The notes under the pieces are model-generated. The model ran no database searches. It was given only the letters and a program-made list of their open reading frames with translations, and was not told the origin of the DNA. The position numbers and the translations under genes are program-made. Shown here piece by piece: positions 1 through 8,392 of a DNA stretch of 64,000 nt. Positions within the stretch are counted from its first letter, which is position 1. Every line of letters begins with the position of its first letter. The DNA is from Nonomuraea gerenzanensis (GTDB taxonomy: Bacteria > Actinomycetota > Actinomycetes > Streptosporangiales > Streptosporangiaceae): contig NZ_CP084058.1 of the NCBI RefSeq assembly GCF_020215645.1, positions 8,184,001 to 8,248,000 on the forward strand. The letters run 5' to 3'.

Positions 1-600
1 CGAGATGAACGCGAACAGCAGCGTGGCCACCACGCCGGGCGCGAGCAGCGGGGCGACCACGCTCGCGATCGAGCGCAGCCGGCTCGCGCCGTCCACGGCC
101 GCCGCCTCCTCCAGCTCGCGCGGCACCGCGCGCACGTACCCCTGCAACATCCACAGCGCGAACGGCAGCGTGAACGTCACGTGCACGACGACCAGCCCCG
201 GCAAGGTGTTGATCAGGTCGAGGTCCCGCAGGATCATGAAGAGCGGGATGATGATCAGGATGAACGGGAACACCTGGCTGACCAGCACCCACCCGATCGC
301 GAGCTTGTTGACCAGGCCCCGGTGACGCGCCATGGCGTAGGCGGCCGGCAGCGAGATCAGCACCGTGATCACGCTCGCGAACAACGCCACGACCAGGCTG
401 CGCAGCGCGGCGCCGATCAGGTCCTGCTCGCCGAACGCGTCGCCGAAGTTGGCCAGCGTCGGCTCGCGCGGGATCCACGTCGGCTCGGTCAGCGCCATCT
501 CCTGCGGCGTCTTCAGCGCCGTGGACAGCAGCCACAGCAGCGGGAACGCCAGGAAGGCGACGTACGCCACCAGCGCGGCGTACTGCCCAACGCGTCTCAC
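1..600 (-). CDS. Sugar ABC transporter permease, MalG type (partial, runs off left edge)
   Basis: Inner-membrane permease of a carbohydrate ABC importer, truncated by the window edge. The 200 visible residues hold an N-terminal membrane segment (about residues 7-27), further hydrophobic segments, and the start of the conserved EAA loop (ELEEAAAVDGAS) that docks on the ATPase. The GTG start at 600 overlaps the stop of the upstream permease as GTGA, so translation is coupled. It is the third visible gene of the LacI-permease-permease operon. A binding protein is not visible and may lie beyond the edge. The family is clear; the substrate is unknown. Confidence 0.9.
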   Translation of the reverse strand, partial: MRRVGQYAALVAYVAFLAFPLLWLLSTALKTPQEMALTEPTWIPREPTLANFGDAFGEQDLIGAALRSLVVALFASVITVLISLPAAYAMARHRGLVNKLAIGWVLVSQVFPFILIIIPLFMILRDLDLINTLPGLVVVHVTFTLPFALWMLQGYVRAVPRELEEAAAVDGASRLRSIASVVAPLLAPGVVATLLFAFIS

Positions 601-1511
601 TTGGCCTCCCTCATCTGCCGCCACAGGTACAGCCCGAGCACCGCGAGCACGACGATCGCCATGGCCAGGCCGAGCATCGAGGCGTAACCGGCCATGCGGT
701 ACCTGAACGCCTCCTCGTAGGCGAACAGCATCGGCAGCCGCGTGCGCCCGCCGGGACCGCCCTGGGTGAGCACGTACACCAGGCCGAACTGGTTGATGTT
801 CCACACGAAGTCGAGCGAGGTGATCGCCACGATCACCGGACGGAGCTGGGGCAGCGTGATGTTCCAGAAGCGCCGCCAGGTGCCGGCGCCGTCCATCTCG
901 CCGGCCTCGTACAGCTCCTTGGGGATGTTCTGCAGGCCGGCGAGCAGCACGACCGTGGTCTGCGGCATGCCGGCCCAGATGCCGACCACGATGATCGCGG
1001 GCAGCGCGAGCGAGAAGTCGGCCAGCCAGTTGACGTGCGTGCCGAGCAGGTCGTTCAGCAGGCCCGCGTCGGGGTGGTAGACGAGCTTCCACATCAGGCC
1101 GATGACCACCGGCGGCATCGCCCACGGCACCACCGACAGCACCCTGGCCAGGCCGCTGAAGCGGAGCTTCTCGTTGAGCAGCAGCGCCAGGCCGAGCGCG
1201 GCCAGGAACTGCAGCACGGTCACCGAGACGGCCCAGATGGCGCCGATCTGGAACGACGACCAGAACTCCGCGTCGGTCAGCAGGCGGCTGAAGTTCTCCA
1301 GGCCGACGAACTCGGTCTGGTGGACGCGGGTGTTGCGGGCGTCGGTGAACGCCAGGCCGATGCCGTACAGGAGGGGGCCCACGCTGAACAGCAGCACCGG
1401 CACCAGGGCCGGCAACATCAGCACCCACATCTCCCGCGTCTGGCGCGAGATCCCGCGGCGCCTGGCCCGCGGGCCGCGCGGCGGCGCCGGTCGCGTCACG
1501 GTCGCCGTCAC
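597..1511 (-). CDS. Sugar ABC transporter permease, MalF type
   Basis: 304-residue inner-membrane subunit of a carbohydrate importer. After a basic, proline-rich N-terminus come about six membrane segments (the first near MWVLMLPALVPVLLF) and the C-terminal EAA loop (ELYEAGEMDGAG), typical of MalF/UgpA-like permeases. The GTG start at 1511 overlaps the stop of the LacI gene as GTGA, and its own stop overlaps the next permease the same way. Regulator and both permeases are therefore one translationally coupled unit. The open frame continues far upstream, but that part is a shadow of the LacI gene. No ATPase gene is in the operon. Substrate unknown. Confidence 0.92.
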   Translation of the reverse strand: MTATVTRPAPPRGPRARRRGISRQTREMWVLMLPALVPVLLFSVGPLLYGIGLAFTDARNTRVHQTEFVGLENFSRLLTDAEFWSSFQIGAIWAVSVTVLQFLAALGLALLLNEKLRFSGLARVLSVVPWAMPPVVIGLMWKLVYHPDAGLLNDLLGTHVNWLADFSLALPAIIVVGIWAGMPQTTVVLLAGLQNIPKELYEAGEMDGAGTWRRFWNITLPQLRPVIVAITSLDFVWNINQFGLVYVLTQGGPGGRTRLPMLFAYEEAFRYRMAGYASMLGLAMAIVVLAVLGLYLWRQMREAK

Positions 1512-2614
1512 TGCCCGGCCTCCTTCCTGTCGTAGCCGGGGCCCGCGATGTCGGGGCGCACGGTGTCGGGGCGCACGGTGTCGGGGCCCGCGCTGTCGGG
1601 GCCCGCGGTGGATGCGCGGACGACGAGGCGGGGCGGCACGGTGACCACCTTCGGCTCGCCGTCGTCGCCCCGCAGGCGCTCCAGCAGCAGCTCGGCGGCG
1701 GCCTTGCCACGCTCGGCCGAGCCGAGCGAGACGCTGGTCAGCGACGGCCAGGAGGCCGCGGCGAGGTCCGTGTCGTCCATGCCGACCACCGCGACGTCCT
1801 CGGGCACCCGCTTGCCCGCCGCCCGCAGCACGTCCAGGGCGCCGAGCGCGATCAGGTCGTTGGCGCACATCAGCGCGTCCACGTCGGGCACCCGGCCGAG
1901 CAGCGCGGCCACGGCCTGGGCGCCCTCCTGGCGGTAGAAGTCGCCGATCTGCACGAGGCTCTCGTCGTGGGGCAGGCCCAGGTCCTGCAGCGCCTCCCGG
2001 TACGCGGCCCCGCGGGCGGCGCCGGGCACGGTGTCGAGCGGGCCGTTGACCATCGCGATGCGGCGGCGGCCCAGCGCGTAGAGGTGGTCGACCGCCAGCC
2101 GCACGCCGGTGCGCGAGTCCGCGCGTACGTTGTCCACCCGCGTGCCCTCGGGCACCGAGCCGATGATCACGACGGGCGCCCTGGCCGTGGCCAGCATCTG
2201 CAGGTGCGCCTCGGTGACGCGCAGCGGGCTCATGATCAGCCCGTCCACGTACCGCTCGCCCAGGCTGTGCAGCACGTCGATCTCGTCGGCCGCGACGGCG
2301 TCGGTCGAGTGCAGCACGAGCCGGTAGCCGGCGGCCTTGAGCACGGGCTGGATCTGGCGCAGCATGGCCAGGTAGGCGGGGTTGCCGACGTCCGCCATGG
2401 CGAAGGCGACCTGGTGGGTGCGGCGCGACTTGAGCGACCTGGCCACGGCGTTGCGCACGTAGCCGAGCTCGTCGGCGGCCGCCATCACCTTGCGCACGGT
2501 GTCCTGCCTGGTCGGCAGGCCGTTCAGCACCCGCGAGACGGAGGCGATCGAGACGCCCGCGCGCGCGGCGATCGTGTTGATCGTGGGTCCGTCGGCCAAG
2601 GCTGTCCCTTTCAC
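1508..2614 (-). CDS. LacI-family transcriptional regulator, first gene of the sugar ABC operon
   Basis: 368 residues: an N-terminal LacI helix-turn-helix (INTIAARAGVSIASVSRVLN, about residues 12-31), the hinge, then a periplasmic-binding-protein-like effector domain, and a repetitive Ser/Asp/Pro-rich tail (repeats of PDTVRPD). It most likely represses its own operon through two palindromes just upstream. The GTG at 2614 is the longest start. A TTG at 2599, with an AAAGGGA ribosome site about six bases upstream, is an equally good start. The tail beyond about residue 345 is unusual for the family and encoded by short DNA repeats. The effector sugar is not predictable. Confidence 0.92.
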   Translation of the reverse strand: MKGTALADGPTINTIAARAGVSIASVSRVLNGLPTRQDTVRKVMAAADELGYVRNAVARSLKSRRTHQVAFAMADVGNPAYLAMLRQIQPVLKAAGYRLVLHSTDAVAADEIDVLHSLGERYVDGLIMSPLRVTEAHLQMLATARAPVVIIGSVPEGTRVDNVRADSRTGVRLAVDHLYALGRRRIAMVNGPLDTVPGAARGAAYREALQDLGLPHDESLVQIGDFYRQEGAQAVAALLGRVPDVDALMCANDLIALGALDVLRAAGKRVPEDVAVVGMDDTDLAAASWPSLTSVSLGSAERGKAAAELLLERLRGDDGEPKVVTVPPRLVVRASTAGPDSAGPDTVRPDTVRPDIAGPGYDRKEAGQ

Positions 2615-2621
2615 AGGTGAT

Positions 2622-2657
2622 GTAAACGTTTACGGACACTTGGCTGTAAACGTTTAC
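2622..2657. promoter_or_regulatory. Twin LacI operators, GTAAACGTTTAC x2
   Basis: Two identical 12-base palindromes lie at 2622-2633 and 2646-2657, with centres 24 bases apart, immediately upstream of the LacI start. This is the classic LacI/CcpA-like operator form with a central CG. A TTGACC hexamer (reverse strand, 2694-2699) may be the -35 element. The spacing suggests two dimers, or a tetramer, bound on one helix face. Confidence 0.85.
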
Positions 2658-2780
2658 TGGGTTGGGGACATGAAACATGGCCGTAACTTGCGGGGTCAAG
2701 TCACGATCGCATAACACCAGCTCAGGTGCCATCTTGGCAAATTTCCGGCACGCCCGATTCGAGGACGTGCCGGAAACCGC

Positions 2781-4022
2781 TCAGTCCCGCGCGGGCTCGG
2801 GCTCGGCGGCGGGCACCGGGGCGGCGGCGGACACCCGCAGCAGGGCGCGGATCGCGGGCGAGCCGGCGAGCGTGACGACGGCCGCCAGCACGGCCGGGAT
2901 GATCAACGCGACCGGCAGCGACGCGTGCTCGGCCACGAACCCGAGCACGGCCGGCCCGAGCAGCAGCCCGGTGTAGCCGAACGCGGTCACCATGGCCAGC
3001 GCCCGCCCGACCCGCCCACCGGCGGCCCCCACGGCGCTGAACAGCACGGGCACGACCGTGGCCAGCCCCACCCCGGCCAGCGCCCAGCCGGTCCACGCGC
3101 ACACCACGCGTACGGACTCGCCCACGACCGGCGACAGCAGCACCAGGACGTACCCCAGGGTGGCGAACAGGCCGGCGAGCTGGATCGTGCGCACGGAGCC
3201 GAGCCGGCCCCTGATCGGGTCCCCCAGCAGCCGCAAGGTGGTCATCGCCACGGAGAAGATCGTGTACGCCAGCGGCGCCATCGCCGGATCGGTCTCCAGC
3301 ACCCACCGCGCGTGCAGCGCGGCCCAGTCGATGGCGGCCCCCTCGCTCAGATGCCCCGCGAACGCCGCCAGCCCCAGCAGCGCGATCAGCCCCCAGCGCA
3401 GCGAGGACCCGTCGGACGCGGCCCCGCCGGCCGGGGAGGCGGACTCGTGCGCGGGCCGCTCGGGCAGCAGCAGGTACGCCGCGGGCAGGTACAGGAACGG
3501 CACCACGACCGCCGCCGCGATCAGCAGCCCCTGTGCGTCCAGCCCGCCCTGCAGCGCCAGCGAGGTGAGCCCGCCGCCGGCCGCCCCGCCCAGGCTCCAC
3601 ACGCCGTGGAAGGCCGAGATGATGGGCCGCCCGTAGACCCGCTCGACCTCGACGGAGTGGGCGTTCATGGCGACCTCGGTCACCCCCAGCCCGATCCCGA
3701 ACAGCACCGCCAGAGCCGCCAGCGACCAGTACGAGGGCGCCAGCGCGGGCCCCAGCAGCACCACGCCGGAGAACGGCCCGGCGAACCAGCACACCCGCCG
3801 GCTGGACCACCGGTCCACCAGCGGCCCCGCCACCAGCATCGACACCAGCGCGCCGCCGGAGATCAGCAGCAGGACGCTGCCGAGCCTGGCGGGGCCGAGG
3901 TCGAGGCGGTCGTTCAGCGACGGCAGGCCGGCGGCCCACAGCCCCATGACGAAACCGGCCAGGAAGAAGAATCCGAAAACACCGACACGAGCCCTCTTTG
4001 CCGCTATGGGGGTTTTGTTCAC
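2781..4022 (-). CDS. MFS transporter (YbjJ/fucose-permease-like)
   Basis: 413-residue major facilitator membrane protein with about twelve hydrophobic segments, the first right after a short basic N-terminus (NKTPIAAKRARVGVFGFF). The conserved loop between segments 2 and 3 reads VDRWSSRR. The GTG at 4022 is chosen over the 4061 start because the earlier region overlaps the divergent ROK gene. The C-terminus is Pro/Ala/Glu-rich. It is divergent from the ROK regulator with only 23 bases between starts, which suggests the ROK protein controls this transporter. Substrate unknown: sugar or drug efflux are both possible. Confidence 0.88.
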   Translation of the reverse strand: MNKTPIAAKRARVGVFGFFFLAGFVMGLWAAGLPSLNDRLDLGPARLGSVLLLISGGALVSMLVAGPLVDRWSSRRVCWFAGPFSGVVLLGPALAPSYWSLAALAVLFGIGLGVTEVAMNAHSVEVERVYGRPIISAFHGVWSLGGAAGGGLTSLALQGGLDAQGLLIAAAVVVPFLYLPAAYLLLPERPAHESASPAGGAASDGSSLRWGLIALLGLAAFAGHLSEGAAIDWAALHARWVLETDPAMAPLAYTIFSVAMTTLRLLGDPIRGRLGSVRTIQLAGLFATLGYVLVLLSPVVGESVRVVCAWTGWALAGVGLATVVPVLFSAVGAAGGRVGRALAMVTAFGYTGLLLGPAVLGFVAEHASLPVALIIPAVLAAVVTLAGSPAIRALLRVSAAAPVPAAEPEPARD

Positions 4023-4032
4023 GGCTAGAGCA

Positions 4033-4045
4033 TAAACTGTGAAGC
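4033..4045 (+). promoter_or_regulatory. -10 element of a probable leaderless ROK transcript
   Basis: TAAACT at 4033-4038 ends seven bases before the GTG at 4046, and no ribosome site is visible. That spacing places transcription start at or next to the start codon, as in actinobacterial leaderless genes. The whole divergent promoter region with the MFS gene is 23 bases. Confidence 0.5.
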
Positions 4046-5275
4046 GTGATCGGAGCCACAACGAGCGGCGAGCTGCGCGCGCACAACCGGGTCAGGCTGC
4101 TGCGCGCCGTGCACGACTGCGGGGCCACCCGCACCAGGTCCCAGCTCACCCGCGACCTCGGCCTGGCCAGGGGCACCGCGTCGGTCCTCGTCGCCGGGCT
4201 GGCCGAGGACGCGCTGCTGCACGAGGAGCCGGCCCCCGGGCACGCGCGCGGCCGGCCGACCCAGGTGCCCGGCCCGCACCCGCACGGCCCCGTCGCGCTG
4301 GCGGTGGACGTGCGCGAGGACGCGTGGGAGCTGGCGGCGTGCGAGCTGGGCGGGCGCGTCACCGTGCTCGCCGTACGGCCGCACGACGGCACCCCGCAGG
4401 GCACGCTGGGGCCGCTGGGCGAGGCCGTCACCGAGCACGCGCGCCGCCTCGGGCACCGGATGGCCGGCGTCGGGGTGGCGCTGGCCGGGCCGATCAGCCA
4501 CGGCGGCCTGGTGGACATCGCGCACCTGGGCTGGCGCTCGGTGGACGTGCCGGCGCTGCTCGGCGACCCGGGGGCGCCGGTCTTCGTCGGCAACGACACC
4601 GCCCTGGCCGCGCTGGCCGAGGCGCGCCGGGGCAAGCTGCGCGGCGTACGGGTGGGCGTGCACCTGCACGTGGACTTCGACCTCGGCGGCGTGCTGGTCG
4701 TGGACGGTCACGCGGTCCCCGGCGCGAGCGGCACCGGCGCCGAGTTCGGCCACATGCGCATCGGCGCGAGCGAGCGCCCCTGCCCGTGCGGCGCCATCGG
4801 CTGCTGGGGCATGGACGTCGGCGCGAACGCCCTGCTGCGCCTGGCCGGCCTGGCCTACGGCGGCGGCAGGGGCAGGGAGCAGGCCGAGCGGGTGCTGGCT
4901 ACCAGCGAGGAGGCCGTCACCGCGACCGCGAGGGCGCTGGGCAGGGGCATAGCGGCCCTCGTCAACGCCCACGACCCCGAGGTGGTCGTCCTGTCCGGGC
5001 ACGGCGTGGAGCTGCGCGAGCGGGCCGGCGAGGCCCTGCTGGCGGCCTGCGAGCCGGGGCTGATGGCGATCCGCCGCGACCACCCGCCCAGGATCGAGGG
5101 GTCGGCGCTCGGCTGGCGGGGCTCGCTGCTGGGCGCCATGGAGTCGGTCTTCGACGCCCTCCTCACCACGGAGGGTCTAGAACTCTGGCGTAAAAGTCAG
5201 CCTGACCAGGCTTGCGACACGCCCGACCGGCAAAGTGTGACGCATTCCACCCTGGACGGGGAAAGCGCGCCATAA
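4046..5275 (+). CDS. ROK-family transcriptional regulator
   Basis: 409 residues. An N-terminal winged helix-turn-helix (about residues 30-58, RSQLTRDLGLARGTASVL) is followed by a ROK domain. The zinc motif CPCGAIGCWG (about 245-254) and GTGAEFGHMRIG are clear. The kinase phosphate-binding DxGxT motif is not recognisable (VDVREDAWEL), so this looks like a repressor and not a sugar kinase. It probably senses a sugar or sugar phosphate and controls the divergent MFS gene 23 bases away. The last 35 residues are hydrophilic and extend past the usual end of the family. Confidence 0.9.
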   Translation: MIGATTSGELRAHNRVRLLRAVHDCGATRTRSQLTRDLGLARGTASVLVAGLAEDALLHEEPAPGHARGRPTQVPGPHPHGPVALAVDVREDAWELAACELGGRVTVLAVRPHDGTPQGTLGPLGEAVTEHARRLGHRMAGVGVALAGPISHGGLVDIAHLGWRSVDVPALLGDPGAPVFVGNDTALAALAEARRGKLRGVRVGVHLHVDFDLGGVLVVDGHAVPGASGTGAEFGHMRIGASERPCPCGAIGCWGMDVGANALLRLAGLAYGGGRGREQAERVLATSEEAVTATARALGRGIAALVNAHDPEVVVLSGHGVELRERAGEALLAACEPGLMAIRRDHPPRIEGSALGWRGSLLGAMESVFDALLTTEGLELWRKSQPDQACDTPDRQSVTHSTLDGESAP

Positions 5276-5382
5276 CGCCTCCCTTCCGAGGTCGCACCGG
5301 TGATCTTGCGGGGCCCCGCCGGGGACCTGTACGGATGGAAGGGTCCAACGCGCCGCGACACCATGATCAGAGGGACGATCGC

Positions 5383-5787
5383 GTGAATCTCGAACTCGCG
5401 CTCCGCATGACGGAAGCGGCTCTGAAGCAGGCGTTCCGGGAGGGCGCGGCGGTCTCCGTCGCGGTCGTGGACGGGGGCGGGAATCTGGTGTCCTTCCAGC
5501 GTATGGAGGGTGCGGAGATCTCCGGGCCGGTGCTCGCGCAGGGCAAGGCGTACACGTCGGTCGCTCTGCGCAGACCCACCTCCGAGCTGGCCGCGGCGGC
5601 CGCCCGGGGAGGGGAGCTGCCGGGCCTGGCGGGGGCCGGTTTCGTGTGCTTCGGAGGTGGCGTTCCGCTGTGGTCCGGCTACGGTGAGGGAGAACGCGTG
5701 GTCGGCGGCGTAGGGGTCAGCGGAGGCACGATCACGCAGGACGTGGCGTGCGCGGAAGCGGCCGCATCGGTGTGGGGTGCCCGCTGA
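5383..5787 (+). CDS. GlcG/HbpS-family heme-binding-like protein
   Basis: 134-residue single-domain protein of the GlcG/HbpS (PF03928) type. Visible are the family's opening helix (ELALRMTEAALKQAF), the strand VSVAVVDGGGNLVSFQRM, and the glycine-rich GVGVSGGTITQDVACAEAA near the end. Members bind heme or small corrinoid/glycolate-related ligands; which applies here cannot be told. The GTG at 5383 is supported by AGAGGGA at 5369-5375; the open frame before it has no ribosome site. No signal peptide, so cytosolic. It stands alone between the ROK gene and mIHF. Confidence 0.85.
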   Translation: MNLELALRMTEAALKQAFREGAAVSVAVVDGGGNLVSFQRMEGAEISGPVLAQGKAYTSVALRRPTSELAAAAARGGELPGLAGAGFVCFGGGVPLWSGYGEGERVVGGVGVSGGTITQDVACAEAAASVWGAR

Positions 5788-5793
5788 GCGGGC
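5779..5793 (+). terminator. Hairpin whose loop is the stop codon
   Basis: GCCCGC (5779-5784) and GCGGGC (5788-5793) form a perfect six-pair stem. The three-base loop is exactly the TGA stop of the GlcG-like gene, and the stem is followed by a short T run (GCTTT). Probable terminator, or coupling of termination of translation and transcription. Confidence 0.5.
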
Positions 5794-5890
5794 GCTTTCC
5801 GCAACAAGAACCCCCGGCATCCGCCATGATTAGCCACTGCACCACGGGTAACAGGACCCGAACGTTTAACTCCCCGAGGAGAGAACTGAG

Positions 5891-6196
5891 ATGGCACTTC
5901 CCACTCTCACCCCCGAGCAGCGTCAAGCCGCTCTGGCCAAGGCCGCCGAGGCCCGTGCCGCCCGCACGGCTCTGCTGGCCAAGGTCAAGGCGGGCGAGCT
6001 GACGTTCGCTCAGCTGCTGGAGCGCGATGACGACATCGCCAAGAAGATCAAGGTGTCCCAGGCCCTCCGCGCCGTCAAGGGCGTCGGCCCGGCCAAGGCC
6101 ACCGCGCTGATGGAGGAGGCGGGCGTCGACGAGAAGCGCCGCCTCGGCGGCCTGGGCGCCCAGCAGCGCAAGAAGCTGGTCGACGCGCTCGGCTAA
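5891..6196 (+). CDS. mihF: Integration host factor, actinobacterial type (mIHF/sIHF)
   Basis: 101-residue basic nucleoid protein. The helix-two-turn-helix core (ALRAVKGVGPAKATALMEEAGV, about 58-79) and the C-terminal LGGLGAQQRKKLVDALG match mycobacterial and Streptomyces IHF. These bind DNA non-sequence-specifically, bend it, and affect supercoiling and gene expression. ATG at 5891 with a strong GAGGAGAGA ribosome site. In many actinomycetes this gene sits beside gmk and pyrimidine genes; here it does not, so the locus context differs from the usual. Length matches the family. Confidence 0.93.
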   Translation: MALPTLTPEQRQAALAKAAEARAARTALLAKVKAGELTFAQLLERDDDIAKKIKVSQALRAVKGVGPAKATALMEEAGVDEKRRLGGLGAQQRKKLVDALG

Positions 6197-6210
6197 ACCC
6201 CGAGCGGCCA

Positions 6211-6236
6211 GGTCCGCGCGCACCGGCGCGCGGACC
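6211..6236 (+). terminator. Strong intrinsic-type hairpin after mihF
   Basis: A perfect 11-pair stem (6211-6221 with 6226-6236) encloses a four-base loop, 15 bases after the mihF stop. There is no T tract, as is usual in high-GC actinomycetes. Confidence 0.8.
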
Positions 6237-6242
6237 GGCCAG

Positions 6243-6315
6243 CGACCCCTCTCCGGCCAGGAGGGACCGGCGGGCGGAGCCGCCCCGCTCGACGGCGGGC
6301 CGGGCCGAGGGGTCG
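6243..6315. terminator. Nested inverted repeat between convergent genes
   Basis: CGACCCCTC (6243-6251) and GAGGGGTCG (6307-6315) are perfect arms enclosing further small GC hairpins. The structure lies between the convergent mihF and response-regulator genes and ends just before the latter's stop, so it could terminate transcription from the right. Confidence 0.5.
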
Positions 6316-6322
6316 GAATCGA

Positions 6323-6970
6323 TCAGGAACGCAGGTAGGTCAGCACGGCGAGCACCCGGCGATGCTGGTCGCTGTCCTCCGCGTAGAGGCCGAGCTTGTT
6401 GAAGATGCTCCTGATGTGCTTCTCGACGGCTCCGTCACTGATCACGAGCTGCCGCCCGATGGCCGGATTGGACTTCCCTTCGGCCATCAGCCCCAGCACC
6501 TCGCGCTCGCGCGGCGTGAGCTGTGCGAGCGGGTCGTCCTTGCGCCTGCGCACCATCAACTGCGACACCACCTGCGGATCGAACACGGTGCCACCGGCGG
6601 CCACCCGCCGCAGGCCCTCCAGGAACTCGTCCACGTCCACGACCCGGTCCTTCAGCAGGTAGCCCACCGCGCCTCTGGCGTCGGCGAGCAGGTCGTCGGC
6701 GTAGGAGACCTCGACGTACTGGGAGAGGATCAGCACGGGCGCCCCCGGCACCCTGCGCCGGGCCTCCACGGCCGCCCTGAGGCCCTCGTCGGTGAAGGAC
6801 GGCGGCATGCGCACGTCCACCACCGACACGTCGGGCTTGTGCTCGGCGATCGCCTCCACGAGGGCGTCGCCGTCACCGACGGTGGCCACCACCTCGCAGC
6901 CGAACTCCTCGAGCAATCTGACCAGGCCCTCCCTGATCAGAACCGCGTCATCGGCCACGACTACCCGCAC
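6323..6970 (-). CDS. NarL/LuxR-family response regulator
   Basis: 215 residues. The receiver domain has acidic D7/D8, phospho-acceptor D52 and conserved K107. The C-terminal LuxR helix-turn-helix (about 150-196) begins LTPREREVLGLMAEG. It is the output partner of the histidine kinase encoded just upstream: the GTG start at 6970 lies inside the kinase gene (ten-base overlap), so translation is coupled. It probably activates nearby membrane or stress genes; targets are unknown. Ends against a large inverted repeat. Confidence 0.95.
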   Translation of the reverse strand: MRVVVADDAVLIREGLVRLLEEFGCEVVATVGDGDALVEAIAEHKPDVSVVDVRMPPSFTDEGLRAAVEARRRVPGAPVLILSQYVEVSYADDLLADARGAVGYLLKDRVVDVDEFLEGLRRVAAGGTVFDPQVVSQLMVRRRKDDPLAQLTPREREVLGLMAEGKSNPAIGRQLVISDGAVEKHIRSIFNKLGLYAEDSDQHRRVLAVLTYLRS

Positions 6971-8208
6971 GGCACCTCCGCCACGATGAGTGTGGGCCCG
7001 CCGTCGGGCGACTGCACGGTCAGCTCCCCGTCGACTGCGCGGAGCCGGTCGGCCAGCCCGGCGAGCCCATGTCCCTTGGCGACGTGTGCGCCGCCGACCC
7101 CATCATCCCCGATCGTGAGCATCAGGTAGCCGCCCACCCGGGCGAGCTGGACGGTGCAGACGGTGGCGCGGCTGTGTTTGGCGACGTTGGTGAGGGTCTC
7201 GGCGCAGACGAAGTAGATCGCGTTCTCCACCGCGGCCTGGTAGCGCTCGACGGTCTGCACGTCCAGGTCCACGGGGACCGTGCAGCGGCCCGCCAGGGCG
7301 GCCAGGGCGGGCGCCAGGCCGCGGTCGGACAGGATGGGCGGGGCGATGCCGCGCGAGAGCGCGCGCAGCTCGTCGAGCGTCTCGCGGGTGGCGGTGATCG
7401 CGGACTTGATCGTGGCCTGGGCCGCCTCGGGGTCCTTGGCGAGCTGCCGCTGCGCCCTGGACAGCTCCATGGCCAGCGAGACCAGCCGCTGCTGCGGCCC
7501 GTCGTGGATGTCGCGCTCCAGCTTGCGCAGCGCGTTGGCCTCGGCGGAGACGGCGGCGGCGCGGCCCTCGGCCAGGTCGTCGATGCGCTCCTGCAGCTCG
7601 GCCACGCCGGTCAGCAGCGCCCTGCCGAGCCCGGCCCGCACCAGCGCGGCGCCGCGGACGGCGAACGGCATGATCAGCGTGAAGACCAGGCCCAGCACCA
7701 CGTAGAAGGTGGCGTTGACCAGGTAGCCGTCGCCCAGGCCGAGCAGCTCGGGCAGCTCCGTGTTGCCGGGGATGTTGGAGGTGACGAGGCCGTACAGCGG
7801 GTACGTCAGACCGGCGAGCGGCACCGCCCAGAAGACGACGGTGAGCACGAACGCCAAGACCGCGAACGGCAGGTTGATGATGCCGTGCAGCAGGTCGAGC
7901 CAGGACTGGCCGCTCGTCAGCGGGTTCACCAGCCGGCGGAACCGCCCGGCGCCCTGCGGCACGGGCTTGTACCTCGGCCGTACGGGCGGGCGCCGCAGCA
8001 CGTCCGACAGCCAGCCGCGCTCCGCGTCGGCGAAGCCCCGCGCGACCATGAGCGTGCCCGCCAGCAGCGGCACGCCGATCCACACCACGGCGGTGCCGAG
8101 CCCGGCGGCGAAACCCGCGACCATGAGCACGAAGCCGATCAGCGTCGTGGGGAAGCCGACCAGCGTGTATCGGGTGTCAAGGAGGACCCGCCTCGTCAGG
8201 GAGCGCAT
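6961..8208 (-). CDS. Sensor histidine kinase (HisKA_3, NarL-partner type)
   Basis: 415 residues. An N-terminal membrane sensor module has about four membrane segments plus a loop (residues 15-190). It is followed by a short coiled linker, the dimerisation helix with phospho-acceptor H235 (ERDIHDGPQQRL), and an HATPase domain with N box (ETLTNVAKHS) and G box (GDDGVGG, GHGLAGLADR). Resembles DesK/LiaS-like envelope sensors. ATG at 8208 is chosen because the longer frame overlaps the divergent acyltransferase gene. It forms an operon with the response regulator. Confidence 0.93.
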   Translation of the reverse strand: MRSLTRRVLLDTRYTLVGFPTTLIGFVLMVAGFAAGLGTAVVWIGVPLLAGTLMVARGFADAERGWLSDVLRRPPVRPRYKPVPQGAGRFRRLVNPLTSGQSWLDLLHGIINLPFAVLAFVLTVVFWAVPLAGLTYPLYGLVTSNIPGNTELPELLGLGDGYLVNATFYVVLGLVFTLIMPFAVRGAALVRAGLGRALLTGVAELQERIDDLAEGRAAAVSAEANALRKLERDIHDGPQQRLVSLAMELSRAQRQLAKDPEAAQATIKSAITATRETLDELRALSRGIAPPILSDRGLAPALAALAGRCTVPVDLDVQTVERYQAAVENAIYFVCAETLTNVAKHSRATVCTVQLARVGGYLMLTIGDDGVGGAHVAKGHGLAGLADRLRAVDGELTVQSPDGGPTLIVAEVPCG

Positions 8209-8392
8209 GGCCACCACGGTAGAGCGCCGCGCCGGGCGGCACGAGCAGGTGCGCCGGTGTGCGGGGGTAGGGCCAGCCCTACCCCTGGTGGTGACGGGAC
8301 CTCGACCTCGACTGGGTGGCTCGCGGCAATGTGCGATCGGGCGCGCGGCGGAAGCCTTGAGTGCGTTCGCTCCCCCTGAGATCGAGGCTCCC

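Noticed and set aside
597..2732. 711-residue reading of the permease frame through the LacI gene
   Set aside because: The upstream half is Arg/Gly-rich noise in the LacI region; GTGA coupling at 1511 gives the true start.
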